From an uncultured Eudoraea sp. (lineage in GTDB: Bacteria > Bacteroidota > Bacteroidia > Flavobacteriales > Flavobacteriaceae): a stretch of 64,000 bases of DNA. The notes under the pieces are model-generated. The model was not told where the DNA came from. It did no database searches and was given only the letters and a program-made list of their open reading frames with translations. The position numbers were made by a program, and so were the translations under genes. The stretch covers positions 992,001 to 1,056,000 of the forward strand of contig NZ_CANLGX010000001.1 of NCBI RefSeq assembly GCF_947490415.1, given 5' to 3'. Position 1 is the first letter of the stretch. The number at the start of each line of letters is the position of its first letter. Positions 19,856 through 29,107 of this stretch are shown piece after piece.

Positions 19856-20425
19856 ATGTTTGAAATTGGTAAAGCCATAATCTCTGACGATATTTTGGAA
19901 AGGGAATTTGTATGTAATTTATCTGCATGCAAGGGCGCTTGTTGTATAGACGGAGAGGCGGGAGCTCCTTTGGAGGATAAAGAGACTGAAATTCTAGTGG
20001 ATATTTACGCGGATGTTAAGCCTTTCCTTAGGGCGGAAGGAGTTTCAGCTATAGAAGAGCAAGGTGCCTTTATAAAGGGCGCAGATGGTGAATGGGAAAC
20101 ACCATTGATTAATAAAGAAGAATGTGCATATGTAATTTATTCAGAAAGAGGGATTGCAAAATGTGGACTGGAAGAAGCTTATAATAATGGAGCGACAAAA
20201 TGGAAAAAACCCGTATCCTGTCATTTATATCCGGTAAGAATTACCGAATATGAGGAGCTTACAGCTGTGAATTATCATAGATGGGAAATTTGCGATCCGG
20301 CATGTTCTTTGGGAGAAGAATTGAAAATCCCCATTTATAAGTTTGTAAAAGAGGCACTCATTAGAAAATTTGGGAAAGAATGGTATCAGGAATTGGAAAA
20401 AATAGCGGTGGAGAACTCTAAATAG
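19856..20425 (+). CDS. DUF3109 cysteine-rich protein
   Basis: 189 residues. Eight or more cysteines occur in motifs CNLSACKGACC near the N-terminus, CAYVIY, AKCGLEEA, SCHLYPVR and CDPACSLG, the pattern of DUF3109, related to the YkgJ-type zinc or iron-binding proteins. Function unknown; cytoplasmic. It is a single gene divergent from marC. Its 3' end overlaps the convergent histidine kinase gene by eight bases. Confidence 0.85.
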   Translation: MFEIGKAIISDDILEREFVCNLSACKGACCIDGEAGAPLEDKETEILVDIYADVKPFLRAEGVSAIEEQGAFIKGADGEWETPLINKEECAYVIYSERGIAKCGLEEAYNNGATKWKKPVSCHLYPVRITEYEELTAVNYHRWEICDPACSLGEELKIPIYKFVKEALIRKFGKEWYQELEKIAVENSK

Positions 20426-22385
20426 TAGGAATATGTAATATTACCTTGGTGCCCGAGGCTGCACCCAGCGTATTAAAAAGGTCTACAATTTCTAACTTAA
20501 ATGTATTTTGATAATCTTTAGCAAAATTCTCCAATCGTTCTTTTGTAATATTGATTCCGACTGATTTTCTTTTTAAAATCTTGCTTTCCTTGAGTTTTTC
20601 TGCAACTTCTCTTCCCACGCCATTATCGGTTATAGAAATATCTATATAGCCGTTTTTCTTTCTGCTTACCTGTAATAAAATAGATTTGTCACCATCCTTT
20701 GAAGAAAGGCCATGCCATAATGCATTTTCCAAAAAAGGTTGAAGAATAAGAGAAGGGATTTTAACTATATGGGGATCAATACCTTCATCTACAATTATTT
20801 TAAACTGAATTTCATTGGAAAATCGGATATTTTCAATATTCATGTATAACTCTACGGTTTCTAACTCTTCAGCCAGAGGTATTTCCTTAAGAGAAGAGGC
20901 CTCAAGTATTTTACGCACCAGTTTCGAAAACTTATTTAGATAATGGACTGCGTTCTTTTTTTCATTGTTTATGATATAGAGCTTTATAGAATTTAGCGAA
21001 TTAAATAAAAAATGAGGATTCATCTGGCTGCGAAGCATAGTTTGCTCCAGCGTAAGCACCTTCTTATCGCTTTTGAGCTGGGCTTGTCTGTATAAAATAT
21101 ATAACATTAGCGTAAATAAGGCCAAGAATAAGGCACCGATCAATAGGGTGTTTTGATTTCTGCGCAGTTTTAAATTCATTATTTCATTCTCTTTGGCAAG
21201 TACTTCTATCTGACTGTTCTTTTTCTCTGCCTCAGAACGAGAAATTAAATCGGCTAAATATCGCTTATTACGATCATTTGAAATTATTTCCTCCACACTT
21301 GCCGCCTCTAAAAAGAATTCTTTAGATTTTTTGAAATCATCTTTATTTTCCCATAAATCGGCTAAGAAGGAGTATGCCTCTTCCATCTCACTAAGCAGGT
21401 TATATTTCTTAGCTATTTCCAGCCCTTTATTTAGATTGTGTTGAGCCTTCTCAAACTGATTATTTTGCATTTGTGCCCAGCCTATATTTATATAAATTGC
21501 GGAAATAATCTTCATGTCGCCCAAATCTTTAGATAGTTCAAGAATGGATTCAAAAATTTGAAGCGCTTCATTGTTTTTCCCCTGATGAACATATATATGT
21601 GCAATTCCGAGATTTGACATCACTTTGATTCTTTTTGATCCAACCTTTTCATTAAAGACCTTGGATTTTTCATAATTTTGGAGCGATTCTTCAAGCTTAC
21701 TCTCGGCTTCAAGGCATTCTGCAATTCCCATATAATTCATGGCAAGCCCGAGGGAATTGTCCAATTCGGCCTCTAGCGCTATTGATTTCTTGAAACTGGC
21801 AATAGCAAGATCGTATTGGCCTAGAGTTCTATAAATATGGCCAATACTGCTCAGAGATAAATTTAGGTTCCTTTTTATATTTTCATTAGGCTGTTCTATA
21901 GACTGAGCTAGATCTATTACCTTTTGGGCACAGTCTAAAGCTGAGGGGATAGCCTCTGTTTGCCGATAGACGGCACTTAACATAGTTAAACTATAAATTT
22001 GAAATTCTGTATTGTCATTTACCTCGGCGGCCTCTAAAGCCATTTGGTGTAGTTTAATGGCTTTGCTATATAGTGCATAATTCCGGTAAGATATGCCCAA
22101 TTGATTAAATGCATAGGACTTGCCTTCATGGTAGTTTTCTTTAGTTGAAGCATTAGCAAAATAACGCATCAAACTGGTATCTCGCTGTATTGGCTTAAGC
22201 ACAATGTCCAAATCATTGTAAGTCTCAGGGGCCTTGGATATAAGGCTTCCCGTTATTTCCTTGAAATTTTTGTCGCTCACCTGCGCATTCGCCTTATGCA
22301 AAAAGAGCATTGTAATAACCCAAAAAAGCAAGAAATAATTAGGTATAATAGAAGGACTTTGGGGGATTTTATAACTCTTTAGCAT
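20418..22385 (-). CDS. TPR-containing LytS-type sensor histidine kinase
   Basis: 655 residues. A hydrophobic segment near residues 16-34 may be a signal peptide, then about seven tetratricopeptide repeats (about 85-390), a coiled-coil stretch, one membrane helix (about 412-432, LLIGALFLALFTLMLYILY) and a His_kinase domain with the motif RSQMNPHFLFNSLNSI, followed by a HATPase with ITDNGVGREVAEKL. The periplasmic TPR sensor plus LytS kinase is a common Bacteroidota design. It lies 18 bases downstream of its LytTR response regulator gene, with which it forms a two-component system. The signal is unknown. Confidence 0.88.
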   Translation of the reverse strand: MLKSYKIPQSPSIIPNYFLLFWVITMLFLHKANAQVSDKNFKEITGSLISKAPETYNDLDIVLKPIQRDTSLMRYFANASTKENYHEGKSYAFNQLGISYRNYALYSKAIKLHQMALEAAEVNDNTEFQIYSLTMLSAVYRQTEAIPSALDCAQKVIDLAQSIEQPNENIKRNLNLSLSSIGHIYRTLGQYDLAIASFKKSIALEAELDNSLGLAMNYMGIAECLEAESKLEESLQNYEKSKVFNEKVGSKRIKVMSNLGIAHIYVHQGKNNEALQIFESILELSKDLGDMKIISAIYINIGWAQMQNNQFEKAQHNLNKGLEIAKKYNLLSEMEEAYSFLADLWENKDDFKKSKEFFLEAASVEEIISNDRNKRYLADLISRSEAEKKNSQIEVLAKENEIMNLKLRRNQNTLLIGALFLALFTLMLYILYRQAQLKSDKKVLTLEQTMLRSQMNPHFLFNSLNSIKLYIINNEKKNAVHYLNKFSKLVRKILEASSLKEIPLAEELETVELYMNIENIRFSNEIQFKIIVDEGIDPHIVKIPSLILQPFLENALWHGLSSKDGDKSILLQVSRKKNGYIDISITDNGVGREVAEKLKESKILKRKSVGINITKERLENFAKDYQNTFKLEIVDLFNTLGAASGTKVILHIPTI

Positions 22386-22403
22386 AGGTAATTTTCGAAT
22401 TGA

Positions 22404-23138
22404 TTATAACAAATCCAAAAAATCAGACTTTTTTTGACGGGATACAGGTATTTTATGATTGGATTGAAGCACCACATATCCGTCTGTTTTTAGAAACTCC
22501 TTAATTTTTGTAAGGTTAATTATATAAGAGTTGTGAATCCTGAAAAAGGAATCGCTTGGCAACAACTCATTAACTTCTTTTAATTTTTTGGTAAGAACAA
22601 TCTTGTGTCCATCTACAAGATAAATAGTACTGTAATTGCCGTCCGATTCGGCATATAGGATCTGTTCACTTTCCAGGAATACTAATTTCCCGTCCGTATT
22701 GAAAGTAATTTTTTTTTGCTTTTCGTTAGCATTAAAATTCAGCAGAATTTTTTCCAGTCTATCTGTAGTATAATTTTTTGCGTTAAACTTTTTAATTTTT
22801 ACAATAGTTTCTTTTAAGTCGTCCGTATCAATTGGTTTTAGAAGATAATCAATAGCCTCGTTCTTAAGTGCTTTTATCGCATATTGATTGTAGGCTGTTG
22901 TAATCACAACTGGAAAATCCTTATTGCTTAATTTTTTAATGAACTGAAACCCATCCATGGTAGGCATTTCAATATCCAAAAACAAGCAGTCCGGGGTGTT
23001 ATGGCTAAGATAACTTAAGGCTTCAAAAGGGTCCGTAAAAGAAGCAACTACATTTATTTCATCACTGAAATTAGTCAATTCCCATGAAAGACTTTGAAGT
23101 GCTTTTATCTCATCATCTACAATAACAGCTTGTAACAT
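22404..23138 (-). CDS. LytTR-family response regulator
   Basis: 244 residues. The receiver domain (1-120) has the acidic pair Asp8-Asp9, phospho-acceptor Asp55 (FLDIEMPTMDG) and Lys107. The LytTR DNA-binding domain follows (about 140-243, ESDGNYSTIYLVDGHKI and FFRIHNSYIIN). It is first in an operon with the TPR histidine kinase and would control genes through direct-repeat LytTR sites; no target can be identified from sequence. A perfect minus-strand -7 element lies 26 bases upstream. Confidence 0.9.
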   Translation of the reverse strand: MLQAVIVDDEIKALQSLSWELTNFSDEINVVASFTDPFEALSYLSHNTPDCLFLDIEMPTMDGFQFIKKLSNKDFPVVITTAYNQYAIKALKNEAIDYLLKPIDTDDLKETIVKIKKFNAKNYTTDRLEKILLNFNANEKQKKITFNTDGKLVFLESEQILYAESDGNYSTIYLVDGHKIVLTKKLKEVNELLPSDSFFRIHNSYIINLTKIKEFLKTDGYVVLQSNHKIPVSRQKKSDFLDLL

Positions 23139-23506
23139 TATCTTATTATATACTCGTAAGTTACAAAATTAGCAGTACTACTATTAAGACTTATTGAAAT
23201 TTGTATAGATAGATTAAATAGGTGTATGACTAGTGCTAAAACACTTAAAGTTTACATTAAAAAAAATATTCACCGATTGTGGTCTTCTTTTTTTAAGAAA
23301 AAAATAGATTGTTAGAATTATAACAGATTGATATTAAAAAGACTAAAAAATTTCATTCAAAAACAAAATTAGCAAGGCAATTCATACATAATTCCATACC
23401 AATTATACAAATGAACTGTGCAGATCATTAGTTACTCCATAATTTGGCTCTACTATAATTTGGAAGAAAGCGTACTGCTGAAGGCTTGTAAAATGCATGT
23501 CAAACA
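23139..23506. other. Divergent intergenic region, 368 bases
   Basis: Very AT-rich. It holds the minus-strand promoter of the two-component operon at its left end. Two copies of ATAATTTGG (23439-23447 and 23455-23463, 16 bases apart) stand before the small ORF at 23507; each is one base short of TAnnTTTG and could be its promoter. No gene or RNA is evident otherwise. Confidence 0.5.
23164..23171 (-). promoter_or_regulatory. -7 promoter element of the LytTR/kinase operon
   Basis: CAAAATTA on the plus strand is TAATTTTG on the minus strand, a perfect TAnnTTTG match 25 bases before the regulator ATG. Confidence 0.55.
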
Positions 23507-23680
23507 ATGAAAAAATGTGTTCTATTTTTTACCCTTTTAATCTTAGCATTATTGCTCGCAGTTTTGACGGATAATAAGGAACGCTTTGAGCTGTTAGATG
23601 AAGTAGTGTTTTCGGAGAATAACATTGATAGTCTTTTGGCGGAAGAACAGGGCCAAATAGAAGAATTATGTACAGAATAA
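23507..23680 (+). CDS. Small exported or membrane-anchored peptide, 57 residues
   Basis: ATG at 23507 opens a 57-residue frame ending with TAA at 23678-23680. The product has a positively charged start (MKK), one hydrophobic helix (about 4-20) and an acidic tail rich in Glu/Asp ending in EELCTE. It could be a signal-anchored microprotein or a secreted peptide. It lies 19 bases before the next gene on the same strand, so they may form a small operon. I do not recognise a family; coding status rests on composition and position only. Confidence 0.45.
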   Translation: MKKCVLFFTLLILALLLAVLTDNKERFELLDEVVFSENNIDSLLAEEQGQIEELCTE

Positions 23681-23699
23681 AAATATAAAATAAACTACC

Positions 23700-24248
23700 A
23701 TGCCACATCTCTTAATCAAATCCCTCAAGGTTGGTCTATGGGTTATTTTGTCCCTAATTTTCACCTCTAATAATTCAACGAAAATAAAGTCTGACAAGCT
23801 GGTCTTGGCAGCCGGCAGTTATATGCTAAATGTTGCCGGAGAAAGTGAGTTTCAGCTTCATGGGATAATTAATTTTGAAACTGCGATAAAGCGTTCTTCA
23901 AAAGGTAAGGAGTATACCATATTAAAATTAAACCTAAATGATGGTCAAGAGCTTCCCGGACATTCGCTGGGATTTTTTCTTTCTAAACAACACCAATCAT
24001 TAAAAATGGCAAGGGGTCGCCATAAAATCTCTGGGAATATTGAAGGATTTCTTGATTATTTTGACGGGGTTTTTGGGTTTGCCAATATAAATCAATTTGG
24101 GGAATCACCATTTTTTGCGAAAAATGGCGCAATTACTATCAACAACATTGATGATAAAATATTAAAAGGTGGTATAAATGTAGTTTTTGAAAATCCAAAT
24201 AAAGGCAGCTTTGAAATTAATGGTAATTTCATTGCCTTAAAAAAATAA
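23700..24248 (+). CDS. Hypothetical exported protein
   Basis: 182 residues with an N-terminal hydrophobic segment (about 8-24) that may be a signal peptide or anchor. The rest has alternating hydrophobic/polar residues (YTILKLNLNDGQ, GGINVVFENPNKGSFEING), suggesting a small all-beta fold, superficially like lipocalin or YceI-like domains but without a motif I can name. It follows the two-component genes divergently and the 57-residue frame directly. Function unknown. Confidence 0.6.
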   Translation: MPHLLIKSLKVGLWVILSLIFTSNNSTKIKSDKLVLAAGSYMLNVAGESEFQLHGIINFETAIKRSSKGKEYTILKLNLNDGQELPGHSLGFFLSKQHQSLKMARGRHKISGNIEGFLDYFDGVFGFANINQFGESPFFAKNGAITINNIDDKILKGGINVVFENPNKGSFEINGNFIALKK

Positions 24249-24886
24249 TGTTTGGAACTAATTATTTTATTGATATAAATTTGTTTATCAATATCAAGTT
24301 CATTGAAGAATAATAGCAGTTTTTATTTTTAAAGATCAAATAAAACTGTCAAACCATTATGTACGACTCTAAGGGGGTATGTCTTTATAGAAATACTACT
24401 GCTTTAATGCAGTCCCATAGGTGTAATTGCTAATTGGATAACCATACCAATCATGTTGGTCATGCAATTTGCTCGATTTTTAGGTTTCGGGGGAACTACC
24501 TAGATCAGCAGACCCAAACGGTAATTAACAGTTTAAACATCTATTGAGTCGTGCGGTTTGGCGGTATTTTTTTGTAGTTAGCTTACCAGCAAGGGATTAA
24601 ATCATTAATGTTTTAGTTTACTTATTTAATAAACCAAGAAGTATGTTTTATTATACTTTCTGGTTTAATATTTCACATCCAATAATCACATTTTTTTTAC
24701 AAAAATTTACTTTTCTGGAAACGTAGCAAACATCACTGGCGAGCCTAGATTTCAACATACGGTGTTAAAAACTTTGGGTAGTATTTTATAAAATCGCCTT
24801 TACAATTTGATAACATTTTTGAATCTTTGTTAGCCCAACACTTAGGAAATTCCACCCTACATTAACACTATTTAAAAAGAAAAAAA
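24249..24886 (+). other. Long structured intergenic region before nrdB
   Basis: 638 bases without a gene. It contains a run of four hairpin-capable inverted repeats at 24398-24573, ending in seven T's, and a separate imperfect 17-base dyad at 24628-24669. The last 80 bases before nrdB hold TTTG-containing stretches (for example AATCTTTG at 24822-24829) that may serve as the nrdB promoter. I found no clear NrdR-box pair and no known riboswitch motif. Confidence 0.4.
24398..24573 (+). ncRNA. Candidate structured RNA upstream of nrdB
   Basis: Hairpins in order: ACTGC/GCAGT (24398-24413, loop TTTAAT); AATTGC/GCAATT (24425-24469) enclosing ACCAA/TTGGT (24446-24460); TAGGT-TTC/GAA-ACCTA with a GGGG loop (24481-24502); CCAAAC/GTTTGG (24514-24561), followed five bases later by T7 (24567-24573). 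The T-run fixes the likely strand as plus. It could be a small RNA or a terminated leader. No family recognised and no clear promoter seen. Confidence 0.3.
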
Positions 24887-25873
24887 ATGACAGCAGCCTT
24901 TGAGCCAATTTTACAGGAAAACGAAGATCGATTTGTGATATTTCCCATACAACATCATGATTTATGGGAATGGTACAAAAAATGTGAGGCTTGTTTTTGG
25001 ACTGCTGAGGAAATAGATCTTCATGAAGACTTAACAGACTGGAATAATAAGCTTAGTGATGATGAGAAGTATTTCGTTAAGCATATCCTGGCATTTTTTG
25101 CAGCTTCAGATGGAATAGTAAATGAAAACCTTGCGGAGAATTTTGTAAACGAAGTTCAATATTCAGAAGCTAAATTCTTTTATGGCTTTCAGATTATGAT
25201 GGAAAACATTCATTCTGAAACCTATTCTTTATTAATAGATACCTATGTTAAAGATGAAAAGGAAAAGGGGATTTTGTTCAAAGCAATTGAAAATTTCCCG
25301 GCCATCAAGAAAAAGGCAGATTGGGCTTTAAAATGGATTGACTCCCCGAGTTTTGCAGAAAGGTTAATTGCTTTTGCAGCGGTTGAAGGCATCTTTTTTT
25401 CCGGGGCTTTTTGTTCGATATTTTGGTTAAAGAAGAGGGGGTTAATGCCGGGTCTTACATTTTCTAACGAACTAATATCAAGAGATGAGGGAATGCATTG
25501 TGATTATGCCGTACATCTCCACAATAAACACCTGGTTAATAAGGTTCCAAAAAAACGAATCACAGAAATACTTGTAGATGCCTTGAATATTGAACGGGAG
25601 TTTATTACTGAATCACTACCAGTTAGCCTAATTGGCATGAATGCAAAACTCATGACGCAGTATCTGGAATTTGTCACCGATAGATTATTGGTTGAATTGG
25701 AATGTGATAAGGTTTACAACGCTACAAATCCGTTTGATTTTATGGATATGATTTCTCTGCAGGGAAAAACCAATTTCTTTGAGAAACGTGTGTCCGAATA
25801 CCAAAAGGCAGGTGTCCTTAACAAAGACAAAGACGTAGATGCGCAAAAAATCAGTTTCGACGCAGATTTCTAA
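24887..25873 (+). CDS. nrdB: Class Ia ribonucleotide reductase, small (radical) subunit
   Basis: 328 residues. The diiron-binding ferritin-like core shows [12 protein letters not shown], with the Glu-x-x-His pair of the metal site, plus FWTAEEIDL near the N-terminus and [15 protein letters not shown] for the C-terminal Glu/His ligands. The C-terminal tail (QKISFDADF) would dock into NrdA. It generates the tyrosyl radical needed to reduce ribonucleotides to deoxyribonucleotides. nrdA follows 119 bases later, with a hairpin between them. Confidence 0.93.
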   Translation: MTAAFEPILQENEDRFVIFPIQHHDLWEWYKKCEACFWTAEEIDLHEDLTDWNNKLSDDEKYFVKHILAFFAASDGIVNENLAENFVNEVQYSEAKFFYGFQIMMENIHSETYSLLIDTYVKDEKEKGILFKAIENFPAIKKKADWALKWIDSPSFAERLIAFAAVEGIFFSGAFCSIFWLKKRGLMPGLTFSNELISRDEGMHCDYAVHLHNKHLVNKVPKKRITEILVDALNIEREFITESLPVSLIGMNAKLMTQYLEFVTDRLLVELECDKVYNATNPFDFMDMISLQGKTNFFEKRVSEYQKAGVLNKDKDVDAQKISFDADF

Positions 25874-25894
25874 AGTATAGAATAACGTATTATA

Positions 25895-25916
25895 CCTTAT
25901 TTCTATAAGGGTTTTT
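25895..25916 (+). terminator. Terminator-like hairpin between nrdB and nrdA
   Basis: CCTTAT (25895-25900) pairs with ATAAGG (25905-25910), loop TTCT, followed by GTTTTT. It is short and AU-rich, so it may act as a partial terminator or RNA-end stabiliser that sets nrdB and nrdA at different levels. Confidence 0.4.
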
Positions 25917-25992
25917 AGTTCATTTAATTAGAGTATTTCGCTTATATAAGCTTTTCAATAACCAGTATAGCACTTAAAACAATTAGAACCAC

Positions 25993-28470
25993 ATGTATGT
26001 AGTAAAAAGAGATGGAAGAAAAGAGCCGATGATGTTCGATAAGATCACGGCCAGAGTACGCAAGCTTTGTTATGGTCTAAACGACCTGGTAGATCCTGTA
26101 AAAGTTGCCATGAGGGTAATTGAAGGTCTTTATGATGGTGTAACCACATCCGAGCTGGATAATCTGGCAGCTGAAATTGCAGCCACATTAACTACGGCAC
26201 ACCCGGATTATGCCAAATTGGCTGCGCGAATTTCTGTCTCTAACTTACATAAGAACACAAAAAAATCTTTTTATGAAACAATGAAGGATTTATATGAATA
26301 TGTAAATCCTAGAACCGGAAAAAAGGCCCCGTTATTATCTGATGAGGTCTTTAAGGTTATATCTGAAAATGCTGATGAGCTGGATTCTACTATAATTTAT
26401 AACAGGGATTTTGGGTATGATTATTTTGGCTTTAAAACCTTGGAACGCTCTTACCTCCTGAAATTAAATGGGAAAATAGCCGAAAGACCACAGCATATGT
26501 TAATGCGTGTGGCCGTGGGGATTCATCTTGATGATTTGGAATCGGCAATAGAGACTTATGAGCTCATGTCCAAGAAGTACTTTACACATGCTACTCCTAC
26601 ATTATTCAATTCAGGTACTCCTAAACCACAAATGTCTTCATGTTTCTTACTGGCTATGAAAGATGACAGCATAGATGGTATTTACGATACACTAAAGCAA
26701 ACCGCTAAAATTTCGCAGTCTGCAGGTGGTATAGGATTATCAATACACAATGTACGAGCAACAGGATCTTATATTGCCGGGACAAATGGCACATCCAATG
26801 GAATTGTACCCATGTTGCAAGTGTTTAACGATACGGCTCGTTACGTTGACCAGGGAGGTGGAAAGCGCAAGGGGAGTTTTGCAATATATGTTGAACCATG
26901 GCATGCAGATATTTTTGATTTTTTAGACCTTAAAAAGAATCACGGGAAAGAAGAAATGAGGGCAAGAGACCTTTTCTATGCTATGTGGATCCCCGATCTT
27001 TTTATGAAAAGAGTAGAAGCCGATGCGGAATGGACATTAATGTGTCCGAATGAATGCCCTGGCTTATTCACCCATCACAGTGAGGAATTTGAAACATTAT
27101 ACACTGGTTATGAAGCGGCAGGAAAAGGCAGAAAAACAATTAGGGCAAGGGAATTATGGGAAAAAATCCTGGAATCACAGATAGAGACAGGAACCCCTTA
27201 TATGCTGTATAAGGATGCAGCAAACAGGAAGAGCAATCAAAAGAATTTAGGTACAATCCGCTCTTCCAATTTGTGCACAGAAATATTGGAATACACTTCC
27301 CCTGATGAAGTTGCGGTTTGTAACCTGGCGTCTATTGCATTACCAATGTTTATAAAAAATGGAGAGTTTGACCATAAGGAACTCTTTAAAGTTACGAAAC
27401 GAGTCACCAAAAACCTCAATAGAGTAATTGATCGAAACTATTATCCGGTAGAAGAGGCCAGAAATTCAAATATGCGACACCGGCCTATAGGTTTAGGTGT
27501 ACAGGGATTAGCAGACGCTTTTATAATGTTACGATTACCTTTTACAAGTGATGAAGCCAAGCAACTCAATCAGGATATTTTTGAAACTCTTTACTATGCC
27601 GCCGTTACTGCTTCAATGGAACAGGCAATAGAAGAGGGAACTTATTCAACTTACGCCGGATCACCTATTTCTCAGGGTCAGTTTCAACACAATCTTTGGG
27701 GTATTCAGGATGAAGAATTATCCGGCAGATGGGATTGGGACAAATTGAGGAAGAAAATAGAAAAGCACGGTGTGCGCAATTCTCTTTTAGTTGCTCCAAT
27801 GCCTACTGCTTCTACTTCACAGATCTTAGGGAATAATGAGTGTTTTGAACCCTATACGTCTAATATTTATACTCGAAGAGTACTTTCGGGTGAATTTATT
27901 GTCGTTAATAAACATCTTTTAGAGGACCTTGTTAAACTGGGATTATGGAATGAAAATCTCAAACAGGACTTGATGCGTGCCAACGGTTCCATTCAACATA
28001 TTGATAATATTCCGGAGGATATTAAAGAGCTTTATAAAACCGTTTGGGAACTAAGTATGAAAGACATTATTGATATGTCCAGGCAACGTGGCTATTTCAT
28101 AGACCAAAGCCAATCCCTAAACCTCTTTATGGAGAATGCCAATTATGGAAAACTTACTTCTATGCATTTTTATGCATGGAAGAGTGGCCTTAAAACAGGA
28201 ATGTATTACCTGCGCACAAAGGCTGCGGTAGATGCTATTAAGTTTACTCTTGATAATACAAAGAAAAAAGAGATCCCAATTAGCGTAGCTGCAGAGGCGG
28301 AAGTTGCGGCTGCATCGCCAGAAGCCGCCGTGGCATTACCGGTTGAAACCACACCTGTTCAGCAACAGGAAACAGATGTAGAACCAATGTCAGCAGCTGA
28401 AATGAAAGAATTGATCGCCCGTTCCAAAGAAGGACTAGCAGATGATGATTGTCTGATGTGCGGTTCATGA
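25993..28470 (+). CDS. nrdA: Class Ia ribonucleotide reductase, large (catalytic) subunit
   Basis: 825 residues. An ATP-cone at the N-terminus (about 1-90) provides overall allosteric control. The barrel carries the active-site cysteines in [10 protein letters not shown], the radical site [11 protein letters not shown] and [10 protein letters not shown], plus the radical-transfer tyrosine pair in GMYYLRTKA. The C-terminal thiol pair Cys820/Cys823 (CLMCGS) passes electrons from thioredoxin or glutaredoxin. An Ala/Pro/Glu-rich linker (about 760-800) precedes this tail. It makes dNDPs from NDPs with NrdB. Confidence 0.94.
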   Translation: MYVVKRDGRKEPMMFDKITARVRKLCYGLNDLVDPVKVAMRVIEGLYDGVTTSELDNLAAEIAATLTTAHPDYAKLAARISVSNLHKNTKKSFYETMKDLYEYVNPRTGKKAPLLSDEVFKVISENADELDSTIIYNRDFGYDYFGFKTLERSYLLKLNGKIAERPQHMLMRVAVGIHLDDLESAIETYELMSKKYFTHATPTLFNSGTPKPQMSSCFLLAMKDDSIDGIYDTLKQTAKISQSAGGIGLSIHNVRATGSYIAGTNGTSNGIVPMLQVFNDTARYVDQGGGKRKGSFAIYVEPWHADIFDFLDLKKNHGKEEMRARDLFYAMWIPDLFMKRVEADAEWTLMCPNECPGLFTHHSEEFETLYTGYEAAGKGRKTIRARELWEKILESQIETGTPYMLYKDAANRKSNQKNLGTIRSSNLCTEILEYTSPDEVAVCNLASIALPMFIKNGEFDHKELFKVTKRVTKNLNRVIDRNYYPVEEARNSNMRHRPIGLGVQGLADAFIMLRLPFTSDEAKQLNQDIFETLYYAAVTASMEQAIEEGTYSTYAGSPISQGQFQHNLWGIQDEELSGRWDWDKLRKKIEKHGVRNSLLVAPMPTASTSQILGNNECFEPYTSNIYTRRVLSGEFIVVNKHLLEDLVKLGLWNENLKQDLMRANGSIQHIDNIPEDIKELYKTVWELSMKDIIDMSRQRGYFIDQSQSLNLFMENANYGKLTSMHFYAWKSGLKTGMYYLRTKAAVDAIKFTLDNTKKKEIPISVAAEAEVAAASPEAAVALPVETTPVQQQETDVEPMSAAEMKELIARSKEGLADDDCLMCGS

Positions 28471-29107
28471 ACGTAACCTATACTGAAATGCAATTGGCTG
28501 ACTATACTATATCGTTTCAGTTATAGTGTAATAGTGTTTATTGTTTAAAAGACACCTCGGGTAGGTCTAGCCCATTTCCAGGATCTATCAGCAGGTGTTT
28601 TTTATGTTTTAAATCTTCGGACTTAACGGGATCTACATAGGAAATAAAATTCCTTCTGAACTAAAGAATATAGAATAATCAGGATATCTATATGAAAAGT
28701 GCATAAGCGCCATATCAATAGATCTGAAACAATACTCTAGTTAATAAATAATAGTTGTTTTTTGGGGTAAGTCGCCCTTCTAAGCCTAAAGAATAATATC
28801 TTAATAGGGCTTTTGTTCTATTTTTTGAAAATAGGTCTCACAACGTTATACGAAATAATAATCATCGCTGTGTAAATCAATAAAAGAATAAAATAATTGT
28901 CCATTGCTCGGGATAAAATAAAACTTCCAACAATATAATATACGCATCAAATTCATATTCAGATTACCAAATTGTAAAAAAAACATATAAAAAATGTTAA
29001 AATCAACAATTTGACTCCCTAAAAACAAACAATTCGCATATTCATTTTAATAAAGAGACGTACTCCAGATATACAATTCATAGAAATAACAAAAAAAGCA
29101 GGAAAGA
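28471..29107. other. Long intergenic region between nrdA and the sugar-oxidation locus
   Basis: 637 bases, strongly AT-rich in its right half. It holds three hairpin-capable repeats: CTATACTGAAA/TTTCAGTTATAG (28478-28526), ACACCT/AGGTGT followed by T's (28552-28603), and GCCCTTCTAAG/CTTAATAGGGC followed by TTTT (28774-28814). A 60-codon open frame on the minus strand has AT-driven composition and no coding signs. No gene is supported. Confidence 0.5.
28552..28603 (+). terminator. Possible nrdA terminator
   Basis: ACACCT (28552-28557) pairs with AGGTGT (28593-28598), with A's before and T's after, around a long loop that includes an inner GGG/CCC stem. It is about 80 bases after the nrdA stop. 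The long loop makes it uncertain. Confidence 0.4.

Noticed and set aside
24249-24886. NrdR box pair or cobalamin riboswitch upstream of nrdB
   Set aside because: No pair of 16-base NrdR-like palindromes at the usual spacing and no B12-box-like conserved core could be found by eye.
28846-29028. 60-codon open frame on the minus strand after nrdA
   Set aside because: Composition follows the AT-rich background (many Phe, Tyr, Asn, Ile), no promoter, no signal or domain, and it lies in a gene-free region with other hairpins.
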